Shown piece by piece: positions 58,001-60,000 of a DNA stretch of 60,000 nt (positions are counted from its first letter, which is position 1; the number at the start of each line of letters is the position of its first letter). Source of the stretch: Lineus longissimus. Taxonomy: Eukaryota > Nemertea > Pilidiophora > Heteronemertea > Lineidae. A program made the translations under genes and the position numbers. The stretch covers positions 4,652,001-4,712,000 of the forward strand of contig NC_088323.1 in assembly GCF_910592395.1 (NCBI RefSeq), written 5' to 3'. The notes beneath the pieces are model-generated. The model was not told where the DNA came from. It worked only from the letters and a program-made list of their open reading frames with translations, and searched no databases.

Positions 58001-60000
58001 CTAAAAATGTCAAGCTTTCATCTTTCGCACTTTTTACGGCGGATAATTCCCTTTTGGATAGATACAATATCGCCTCGCTCATTGTCCCTGAAGCAATGTT
58101 TCCGTCAGTGGCAGTAAGTCCAAGGTAATAATTTCCTAGTTTCGCAGCCAAAACCTGGGCTAGGCCAAGGGAAACCGATAGCCCCGGCTGTGACATGTTG
58201 TCATTTTGAAGTCGGACAATTCCATCTCATACCTAACTCCTTCTCACCCAGTTGATGTTGAACCCCCTAGCTTTTATTAAGACATCCTCAAGTTAAAATA
58301 ACATATTAACAGTCATAAATTAGTAGTTCAAAGTTGTAGAACTTGGCATGTTTTGTTATTTAGAATGAATTGAGGTGCTAGGTTGACCGAGCCATTGAAT
58401 CTTAATTTCGGTTTCATATCTTTAACGAACAGGGTATGTTGTGACTCACAGACAGACGATTTTTATCAAAGATTACCATATGTTGTCGCACACGCCTGAT
58501 TGCCTTGTAAACAAGCAAGTAAGGTCGCATGTGGTAATCATTGCAGGTCGCTGCAATTGAAATTGTCTGTCTGTTTGTTGCTTTGGACCCTTGTAGATCC
58601 AAGCTCACTTAACTTAGCACCCGCAGTATATTGTAACATGTTTATCCTGTATGGTATGCGACACGTCACAACCTTGTCACGCCAGGTCAGGTTAGCCAAG
58701 GAGTTGCTTTGTCACGGGACGCACTGACAAATGAAGACAAACAATTCTGCTCAAAATTTAGCGGGAGAAAATCTTTTTTGATTACATGTCACTTTGGGGG
58801 CGAAAAATTGTGCACAGATTGTAATGTGTGAATCATATCTTGTGACAATTTGGCTTCGACGTTAACCGGGCCTTAAATGTCTGATACGACTGTATTAACT
58901 TGAACCACGCCATCTATGTGTCAGGGTGTGAATGATTCGCCAGCCAGCATGGCACGCAACCTCAAGGTAGGTTGGTCCCTCTTTGTTAATCTCTGTTTTT
59001 TCTTTCCTCCTTAACTCTTCCATACCCGAGGACGATTTTAGGTTGAATATTCAAGAAATTTTAAATCAAGCCCCCACCCATTTTTCTTTATGGACTCTTC
59101 TAAAACATTAACAAGAAGAGTCTATTCAGGAAATGGGGTGTTGGGGGGGGGGGGTAAAATGAAAGATTGCCTGCTGTACCAGGGGAGTGTAAATGTTAAG
59201 TGATGGTCTCTATATCCTCCGTCTCCAGTATTCTGGACACCCGGTGCACAGCAATCGTCCGCCGATATGAGAGTGTTAATCACTTGGTACAGACTTCCAG
59301 CAGCCAAAACAATGGCCTGGTTTATCTGCCTCGATTCTCAGTTGATTCATACCTTGGTAGCCATGGCAACGGTTTCCACGGCAACATCTATCCTTGTCTA
59401 TTCTGCCTCCATGTGCAGAAGAAGTCCGCCCGCCACATAACATTGATGGATTGCTTTAATGAAATGTTTTCGTTCAGGGTATTAGTAACCTTGTGGGTGG
59501 AAGGGGCTGGGTTTGGTTTAAGCAAAGATTAAATTTTGTTATTTATTCATGTTGACCTTTAAGTAGCATTGTTGAGAATTCAGCTGTGGTACTTTCATTT
59601 CATTCATGAGACTTCTTTGAAGTTTGACCAAATGCTATAAAATGTAAACAGCACTTTCGGTGTTGTCATTGCTGCAGTAGGGGCATTTAAATTTAACCTA
59701 AGTGACGTGACCCATCCCGTTCCATAATGTCAATACTGCTGCTGGAAGTCCTTACCATGAGCTAAGGGAGCTGTTTTTGCTATCGGAATTGTTTGAAGCA
59801 GCATATACATGTATATTGTGGCATCACGCTTGTCGTGGCTATGCTGAATCCTTATAGAGATATGACCAACCTCGCCCCTAGTGCATACCTCTTTATAGTC
59901 TGTTAACTCTCTATAGTCCTGTGTGCCACTGGGATTGAGGTTGAGTCTATAGCATGTAAGATACCACACAAGAAGTTTTTCAGTAGTGTTATGTTTGAGG
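4074..60000 (+). CDS. PRKAG2: AMP-activated protein kinase gamma subunit, PRKAG2/SNF4A type (gene model, 3' part outside window)
   Basis: Regulatory subunit of the AMPK heterotrimer. Its four CBS motifs bind AMP, ADP and ATP and set kinase activity to energy charge. In the window: several alternative first exons, a long Ser/Pro-rich N-terminal extension, and all of CBS1. CBS1 is recognised from [39 protein letters not shown] and [20 protein letters not shown], which match vertebrate gamma-2 closely. The Arg in NGVRAAPLW corresponds to human R302, a known cardiomyopathy position. [10 protein letters not shown] at the start of the 41039 exon matches the human gamma-2 long isoform (from memory). 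Common exon chain with phases: 41039-41794 (0/0), 42937-42961 (0/1), 49908-49996 (1/0), 55042-55090 (0/1), 55921-56021 (1/0), 56403-56484 (0/1), 57102-57160 (1/0), 58925-58966 (0/0). CBS2-4 lie to the right. Confidence 0.95.
4077..4130 (+). CDS. PRKAG2: candidate alternative first coding exon A, AMPK gamma
   Basis: A strong pyrimidine tract ending TTTTGTAG precedes AAG-ATG, so a non-coding exon may lie upstream. The 18 codons read [18 protein letters not shown] and stop exactly at a GTGAGT donor in phase 0, which fits the phase-0 acceptor at 41039. An in-frame TAG lies just before the ATG. Support is splice signals and phase only, with no homology. Confidence 0.45.
7895..7950 (+). repeat. dispersed repeat with poly-G core, copy 1
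   Basis: The stretch GTTGCTAGCTTTTTGG, a G8 run, then CAAAACACCTCTTTTG recurs at 27533-27580 with few differences. Both copies are followed by a second homopolymer C or G tract 70-190 bp on. This looks like part of an interspersed element of unknown class. Confidence 0.55.
8489..8634 (+). repeat. two-copy ~75-bp tandem duplication with X-box-like sites
   Basis: Two copies share CTGTCTGTATCTAT, TTAAG/CTAAG and CATGGAAACC-GTAGCAAGA. Each copy contains an RFX X-box-like sequence: GTTGTCATGGAAAC (8538-8551) and GTCGCCATGGAAAC (8607-8620). Confidence 0.65.
8990..9244 (+). mobile_element. tRNA-derived SINE, diverged copy
   Basis: Degenerate B-box (GGTTTGATCCC, about 9031) followed by a body and a 3' tail (ATCTGAGGTCTATTAAAAGG ... 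TTGATATCAGACTATAAACC). The tail matches the SINE at 22738-23032. The 5' tRNA part is worn. Confidence 0.65.
10308..10337 (+). promoter_or_regulatory. TATA-box core promoter with upstream CACGTG E-box
   Basis: CACGTG at 10308-10313 is followed by TATATATAAAAG with TATAAAAG at 10330-10337. A start site about 30 bp downstream would fall near 10360. There a two-codon upstream ORF (ATGGATTAA, about 10361) precedes the candidate exon at 10410. This is the clearest TATA element seen near any of the candidate first exons. Confidence 0.55.
10410..10433 (+). CDS. PRKAG2: candidate alternative first coding exon B, AMPK gamma
   Basis: Eight codons (MAQEAKKS) from an ATG with a good context (CAGATGG) to a GTAAGT donor in phase 0, about 73 bp downstream of a perfect TATA box. 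Short, so support comes from promoter plus donor plus phase. If used, it would splice to 41039 and give a protein starting [18 protein letters not shown]. Confidence 0.45.
12532..12672. mobile_element. short pogo/Tigger-like MITE
   Basis: Left end TACATTGGAACCTCCCTAAG and right end CTTAATAGAGAGGTTCTACC are imperfect inverted repeats of the type also seen at 45088-45884. The inner 'TCTCTAATAAGGACAC' and 'GTCCTTAATAGAGAG' stretches also pair. About 140 bp, no coding capacity. Confidence 0.6.
12785..13345 (+). repeat. diverged tandem duplication
   Basis: Partly similar blocks recur at a spacing of about 200 bp: 'AGGTGAATCCA', 'ACTGATTTATCGGGA / CTGATGTATCGGGA / TTGATGTATCAGCGA' and 'GGTCTCGCG-GATCA'. 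Old and degraded. Confidence 0.35.
14755..14833 (+). promoter_or_regulatory. candidate recursive splice (ratchet) site 1
   Basis: Pyrimidine-rich TTCTTAACTTTATCTTTTCAG is followed directly by GTGAGTAAG, placing a 3' and a 5' splice site back to back at 14784/14785. This matches the known ratchet-point form (pyrimidines, NCAG, GTRAGT). A second GTAAGT at 14834 would allow a 49-nt recursive exon. It lies about 10.7 kb into the longest intron. Confidence 0.5.
16121..16580. mobile_element. candidate MITE with 14-bp terminal inverted repeats
   Basis: ATTCTAAAATACCT at about 16121 and its reverse complement AGGTATTTTAGAAT at about 16567-16580 bound roughly 460 bp, including a GC-rich core near 16485. 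It abuts the long palindrome at 16582. No transposase is seen. Confidence 0.45.
16582..16747. repeat. long near-perfect inverted repeat (63-bp arms)
   Basis: Arm 16582-16644 is the reverse complement of 16685-16747 by eye. The arms begin AATTGAACCCGAGGCGGAGG. An inner pair TCCAAACCC (16649) / GGGTTTGGA (16672) continues the stem, leaving a loop of about 14 nt. It resembles a foldback-type element, and the arms carry an XhoI-type CTCGAG palindrome. Confidence 0.9.
18718..18885 (+). repeat. degenerate ~65-bp triplicate
   Basis: 'GGTTAGATGTGGTTGTTCCTT', 'GTGTTAGATGCAGTTGTTCC' and 'GTGTTAGTTAAGATTAAG..GTTTGTTC', each followed by A/G-rich sequence, recur at roughly 65-bp spacing. Function unknown. 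Confidence 0.4.
20331..21056 (+). CDS. PRKAG2: alternative first coding exon C, AMPK gamma: 242-residue Ser/Pro-rich head
   Basis: ATG with A at -3 and an in-frame TAG eight codons upstream; 242 codons to a GTAGGT donor in phase 0, matching the acceptor at 41039. The head is basic, disordered in character and built from repeats. The hexapeptide S-P-x-[LIVF]-[IVF]-R occurs about eight times ([48 protein letters not shown]). A 42-residue block ([19 protein letters not shown] / [19 protein letters not shown]) is duplicated in tandem. [11 protein letters not shown] recalls the IFR-SSSKE stretch of the human gamma-2 extension (memory). Many SP and RxxS sites suggest phosphorylation. Its length, composition and phase make it a real exon; use as the start of gamma is inferred. 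Confidence 0.85.
21104..21330. mobile_element. 227-bp element E, copy 1
   Basis: Identical to 22221-22447 except for about one base. It contains an internal inverted repeat, TATTGGTTGCCTCAC (21106) and GTGAGACAACCAATA (21194). Copies 1 and 2 lie as direct repeats around the 887-bp block A1. Ends are not TG..CA and no target duplication is obvious, so the class is unresolved. Confidence 0.75.
21335..22221. repeat. 887-bp duplicated block, copy A1
   Basis: Matches 24094-24980 with no indel and no substitution that I could see, starting TATTCATGATCTTTTACC and ending GAATAATTCCG. The block carries one worn end of a pogo-type MITE (GAGAGATTCCACTCC, about 22100). The short minus-strand frame in it (21872-22114) is duplicated too and is not evidence of a gene. 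Confidence 0.9.
22221..22447. mobile_element. 227-bp element E, copy 2
   Basis: Second copy of the element at 21104. It starts exactly where A1 ends and continues to the right into TGTTGTCAAAACGAGGC, which copy 1 lacks. Confidence 0.75.
22738..23032 (+). mobile_element. tRNA-derived SINE
   Basis: A-box-like GTGGTGTAGTGGCTTGGG, then a good B-box GGTTCGATCCC (about 22791). A non-tRNA body and tail (TTGATATCAGACTATAAACC) are shared with 8990-9244. About 295 bp. Confidence 0.8.
23455..23792. repeat. repeat-like segment with 'TGTCCCCAAA' motifs
   Basis: Four copies of (A)TGTCCCCAAA(A/T)TA and a T-run around 23540, bounded by ACACCGCTATACGGTGT on the left and TACAGGGTGT on the right. Possibly a decayed mariner-type MITE. 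Confidence 0.35.
24094..24980. repeat. 887-bp duplicated block, copy A2
   Basis: Second copy of 21335-22221, about 1.9 kb downstream in the same orientation and not flanked by element E. Confidence 0.9.
25070..25262. mobile_element. mariner-type MITE
   Basis: TACAGGGTGTCTATGAAAAC at the left and GTTTTGATTAACACCCTGTA at the right form terminal inverted repeats ending in TA. 193 bp, no coding capacity. Confidence 0.75.
26195..26240 (+). promoter_or_regulatory. candidate recursive splice (ratchet) site 2
   Basis: TTTTTCATTATTTCTTTTTC and TTATATTTTCAG run directly into GTGAGTAC at 26230/26231. The pyrimidine tract is long and the 5' site is consensus, so this is as strong as ratchet site 1. The 52-bp array begins ten bases later and supplies further donors. 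A weaker third candidate is ACTTTCAG-GTAAGT at 26000/26001. Confidence 0.55.
26241..26725 (+). repeat. 52-bp minisatellite (about 9 units), each with a consensus 5' splice site
   Basis: GTAAGT recurs at 26269, 26321, 26373, 26425, 26477, 26529, 26581, 26633 and 26685, exactly 52 bp apart. Each unit reads GGGGTAAGTTATCTTGTGCA then GTGTCACGTTATGGATTTTG and CAAGTTCCAGAG. Each thus pairs a donor with an acceptor-like TTGTGCAG 18 bp later. Confidence 0.95.
27533..27660 (+). repeat. dispersed repeat with poly-G core, copy 2
   Basis: Partner of 7895-7950: TTGCAAGCTTTTAGGACATG, G8, CAAAACACCTCTTTG. A G14 run follows at about 27637. Confidence 0.5.
30915..30992 (+). CDS. PRKAG2: candidate alternative first coding exon D, AMPK gamma
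   Basis: 26 codons, [18 protein letters not shown] then VAGPPMSM, ending at GTAAGT in phase 0. ATG context GCCATGA; an in-frame TAA lies upstream in GATAATCATTCGGG. The lysine-rich, Gly/Pro-ending composition resembles the short basic first exon of the human gamma-2 long isoform. It fits the acceptor at 41039. No transcript evidence. Confidence 0.6.
34303..34350. mobile_element. pogo-type MITE end (single end recognised)
   Basis: TACAGTGGAACCTCCCCTAA then ACACCTCTCTAATAAGGACACC matches the terminal repeat at 45086. No opposite end was found before the minisatellite. Confidence 0.5.
34600..35620 (+). repeat. 43-bp minisatellite carrying ~21 TGACCTTGA sites
   Basis: Typical unit: ACTTGACCTTGAAACTATCA then ACTTATGATAGATGGCTCAT plus three to five variable bases. 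I counted 21 exact TGACCTTGA between 34630 and 35489, with degenerate units at both ends. TGACCTTGA is the reverse complement of TCAAGGTCA, the extended half-site bound by ERR and NR5A receptors. Each unit also holds CTATCA-ACTTA-TGATAG, a 6-bp hairpin stem. Confidence 0.95.
37170..37515 (+). repeat. 31-bp minisatellite with TGATCA palindromes (~10-12 units)
   Basis: Unit: TTTGATCAGCAGTTCTCATT then CTTCTTGAGAA/GGA. Ten units keep TGATCA; outer units are degraded. Confidence 0.9.
38542..38646 (+). CDS. PRKAG2: alternative first coding exon E, AMPK gamma
   Basis: 35 codons, [20 protein letters not shown] then [15 protein letters not shown], ending at GTGAGT in phase 0. ATG has A at -3 (AAAGATGG) and an in-frame TAG three codons upstream. 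It is the nearest first exon to 41039 and would give ...[13 protein letters not shown]. It contains a minimal SP site. Confidence 0.7.
38647..41038 (+). other. intron before the first common exon
   Basis: No repeats of note. An unexplained open stretch at 39391-39579 is discussed under findings. The 3' end is a weak-pyrimidine acceptor, TTGTATTTTTCAG. Confidence 0.6.
41039..41794 (+). CDS. PRKAG2: AMPK gamma common N-terminal exon (252 codons, Ser/Pro/Gly-rich)
   Basis: Acceptor TATTTTTCAG, donor GTAAGT, phase 0/0. It opens with [23 protein letters not shown] is identical to the start of exon 2 in the human gamma-2 long isoform, as I recall it. It continues with a basic stretch ([17 protein letters not shown]), [19 protein letters not shown] (a kind of FDSFR-SKS block also seen in insect SNF4A, from memory), and a long Ser/Pro/Gly-rich tail with several SP sites ([15 protein letters not shown]). 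An internal ATG at 41057 could also start a protein. The extension is likely disordered and phospho-regulated (inference). Confidence 0.93.
41795..42936 (+). other. intron
   Basis: Nothing but ordinary intronic sequence; ends TTCTTTTTCAG. Confidence 0.6.
42937..42961 (+). CDS. PRKAG2: AMPK gamma 25-nt microexon
   Basis: GGTTCTTTTTCAG acceptor, then 25 nt reading ASPPLSPL plus one base, then GTAAGT. Its phase (0 in, 1 out) is exactly what is needed between 41794 and 49908, which ordinary chance would meet one time in nine. It adds two SP-type sites. Confidence 0.75.
44646..44731. mobile_element. 86-bp mariner-type MITE
   Basis: TACAGGGTGGCCCAGAATT at the left, AATTCTGGGCCACCCTGTA at the right: 19-bp near-perfect terminal inverted repeats with TA ends. 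Confidence 0.85.
45088..45884. mobile_element. pogo/Tigger-like MITE, ~797 bp, TA target duplication
   Basis: Left CAGTACAACCTCTCTATTGC, right GGCTAAGGGAGGTTCTACTG, flanked by TA at 45086-45087 and 45885-45886. Subterminal 'GTGTCCGCAATAGAGAGGTG' motifs recur several times in both orientations. No transposase frame. Related ends occur at 12532, 34303 and in blocks A1/A2. Superfamily assignment rests on TA target plus TIR style. Confidence 0.75.
46814..46934 (+). CDS. PRKAG2: candidate alternative first coding exon F, AMPK gamma
   Basis: 40 codons (or 33 from the second ATG at 46835) plus one base to a GTAAGT donor. It reads [19 protein letters not shown] then [14 protein letters not shown]. 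It ends in phase 1, unlike the other candidates, and the next common exon (49908) is the one that needs phase 1. Strongly basic, with an SP site and RRISF (RxxS-like). It would bypass the 41039 and 42937 exons and give a mid-length isoform. Confidence 0.65.
46935..49907 (+). other. intron
   Basis: A loose ~185-bp duplication around 47630-47900 (GGTAGACTATCGGCC / GGTAGACAGGTCCCC), two X-box-like sites (49587-49643) and a G13 run at about 49726. A minus-strand frame at 48544-48834 is within the length expected by chance. Confidence 0.5.
49587..49643. promoter_or_regulatory. pair of RFX X-box-like palindromes
   Basis: GTTGCCATGGTTAC (49587-49600) and GTTACCATGGAAAC (49630-49643) both fit the RFX imperfect inverted repeat. 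They lie 265-320 bp upstream of the 49908 exon. Another, GTAGCCATGGCAAC, is at 59357-59370. Confidence 0.4.
49908..49996 (+). CDS. PRKAG2: AMPK gamma common exon, N-terminal extension
   Basis: Acceptor TTGTCATTTTAG, donor GTAAGT; two bases complete the split codon, then [18 protein letters not shown] and [11 protein letters not shown], ending in phase 0. Ser/Arg-rich. The phase chain with 42961 and 55042 is consistent. Confidence 0.85.
50080..50215 (+). mobile_element. possible tRNA-SINE relic
   Basis: GTTGGTGCACTGGTTAGGGTGC resembles a tRNA A-box region; the B-box (GGTTGGTTGAAATTTGG) is degraded. It abuts the 31-bp array. Confidence 0.35.
50203..50363 (+). repeat. 31-bp minisatellite, ~5 units
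   Basis: Unit: GATGGTACAGACCCTGGTCA then GTGAAAGTGCT, five copies with few changes. Confidence 0.9.
52770..53110 (+). repeat. diverged ~190-bp tandem duplication
   Basis: 'GTGATTGGTTGGCTCTGGCGATTAG..CTATTTTTAGGACGTTGTTG' is echoed about 190 bp later by 'TTGATTGATTTGCTCGGGTGATTA..CTATTTTTAGAATGTTGTCG'. Confidence 0.5.
54287..54397 (+). CDS. PRKAG2: alternative first coding exon G, AMPK gamma (short isoform)
   Basis: In-frame TAA abuts the ATG. 37 codons, [20 protein letters not shown] then [17 protein letters not shown], to a GTAGGT donor in phase 0, matching the acceptor at 55042. This would give a short gamma with only about 54 residues before CBS1, comparable to the short vertebrate gamma-2b form. 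RRASDP fits a basophilic-kinase and 14-3-3 mode-I type site (R-x-x-S-x-P). Two TCAAGGTCA sites follow within 35 bp. Confidence 0.78.
54398..55041 (+). other. intron
   Basis: Apart from the half-site cluster nothing is seen. Ends TTATGTATTTATAG. Confidence 0.6.
54400..54430 (+). promoter_or_regulatory. nuclear-receptor half-site cluster (TCAAGGTCA x2, AGGTCA x3)
   Basis: AGGTCA at 54400, then TCAAGGTCA at 54410-54418 and 54422-54430, spaced as direct repeats of 7 and 6. The extended half-site is the ERR/NR5A type. Another GAGGTCAAGGTC follows at about 54482. Confidence 0.5.
55042..55090 (+). CDS. PRKAG2: AMPK gamma common exon before CBS1
   Basis: 49 nt, phase 0/1: [16 protein letters not shown] plus one base, donor GTAAGC. 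Acidic helix-like segment at the place of the human 'LEKLEFEDEAVED' leader to CBS1. Confidence 0.9.
55091..55920 (+). other. intron
   Basis: A short triple repeat CAGAGTCTGCACCCCAAG near 55810; otherwise ordinary. Ends TGTCCTTGTTGCAG. Confidence 0.6.
55921..56021 (+). CDS. PRKAG2: AMPK gamma exon: start of CBS1
   Basis: 101 nt, phase 1/0: [20 protein letters not shown] then [14 protein letters not shown]. Nearly identical to vertebrate gamma-2 '[20 protein letters not shown]'. Donor GTAAGT. Confidence 0.97.
56029..56262 (+). mobile_element. tRNA-derived SINE just inside the intron
   Basis: A-box-like TGGCATAGTGGTTAGAGTGC, B-box GGTTCGATTCT, then a body with GTGCAAGGCACTTAGCCC and TCTCTCCACCATGGAG. 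It begins only about 8-12 bp after the exon donor at 56022. A different family from 22738. Confidence 0.8.
56403..56484 (+). CDS. PRKAG2: AMPK gamma exon: CBS1 core
   Basis: 82 nt, phase 0/1, acceptor TCTATTGCAG, donor [26 protein letters not shown] then SAKQDFIG. It holds the NGVRAAPLW arginine that corresponds to human gamma-2 R302. Confidence 0.97.
56485..57101 (+). other. intron
   Basis: Nothing recognised. Ends GATTTCTACTTTCAG. Confidence 0.6.
57102..57160 (+). CDS. PRKAG2: AMPK gamma exon: end of CBS1
   Basis: 59 nt, phase 1/0: [20 protein letters not shown], donor GTACGT. The TDFINIL helix closes CBS1. Confidence 0.97.
57161..58924 (+). other. intron
   Basis: No gene or repeat recognised; a shadow frame at 57954-58196 has no support. 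Confidence 0.55.
58925..58966 (+). CDS. PRKAG2: AMPK gamma candidate 42-nt cassette exon in CBS1-CBS2 linker
   Basis: CATCTATGTGTCAG acceptor, 42 nt reading [14 protein letters not shown], then GTAGGT. Phase 0/0, so it can be included or skipped without a frame change. In human gamma-2 the residues after YYKSPM go straight to VQIYELEEHK (from memory), so this would be a 14-residue insertion between CBS1 and the linker, with an SP site. Splice signals and phase support it; homology does not. Confidence 0.6.
58967..60000 (+). other. intron to window edge
   Basis: No further gamma exon found: nothing encoding the expected ELEEHK-ETWR segment is seen. It contains a G12 run at about 59143 and the X-box-like GTAGCCATGGCAAC at 59357-59370. 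Confidence 0.6.

Overview
This is animal nuclear DNA, not prokaryotic. Coding sequence is split into short exons with GT-AG introns. Introns reach tens of kilobases and carry tRNA-derived SINEs, TA-flanked MITEs and minisatellites. The two genes are bilaterian, and the overall style (moderate AT content, SINE and pogo/mariner MITE remnants) fits a marine invertebrate. The phylum cannot be fixed from the sequence.

Layout. (1) 1-2724, minus strand: a compact GALNT11-like polypeptide N-acetylgalactosaminyltransferase. It has a start codon, signal anchor, stem and most of the catalytic domain in eight exons, and its C-terminal lectin part lies beyond position 1. (2) 2725-4073: about 1.35 kb between divergent genes, with a 3 x 66 bp repeat. 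(3) About 4074-60000, plus strand: the 5' half of an AMP-activated protein kinase gamma subunit gene (PRKAG2/SNF4A type). Its common exons are at 41039, 42937, 49908, 55042, 55921, 56403, 57102 and (cassette-like) 58925. They encode a serine/proline-rich N-terminal extension and CBS motif 1; CBS2-4 lie to the right of the window.

The most interesting feature is the architecture of the gamma-subunit gene. Up to seven alternative first coding exons (4077, 10410, 20331, 30915, 38542, 46814, 54287) each open with an ATG, end at a GT donor and are in phase with the next common exon. The 10410 exon has a perfect TATA box. The very long introns contain two textbook-looking zero-length 'ratchet' junctions (pyrimidine tract, CAG, GTGAGT) at 14784/14785 and 26230/26231. 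The second is followed at once by a 52-bp minisatellite that presents nine further GTAAGT donors. Another intron holds a 43-bp minisatellite with about 21 copies of TGACCTTGA, the reverse complement of the ERR/NR5A extended half-site. Two more copies sit just after the 54287 first exon.

The GALNT11-like gene and the PRKAG2-like gene are head to head. As I recall, human GALNT11 and PRKAG2 are also divergent near neighbours on 7q36.1, so this may be an ancient gene pair. The remaining sequence is intronic: an 887-bp identical duplication, a 63-bp-arm palindrome, several minisatellites, MITEs and SINEs. No RNA genes, CRISPR or viral genes were recognised.
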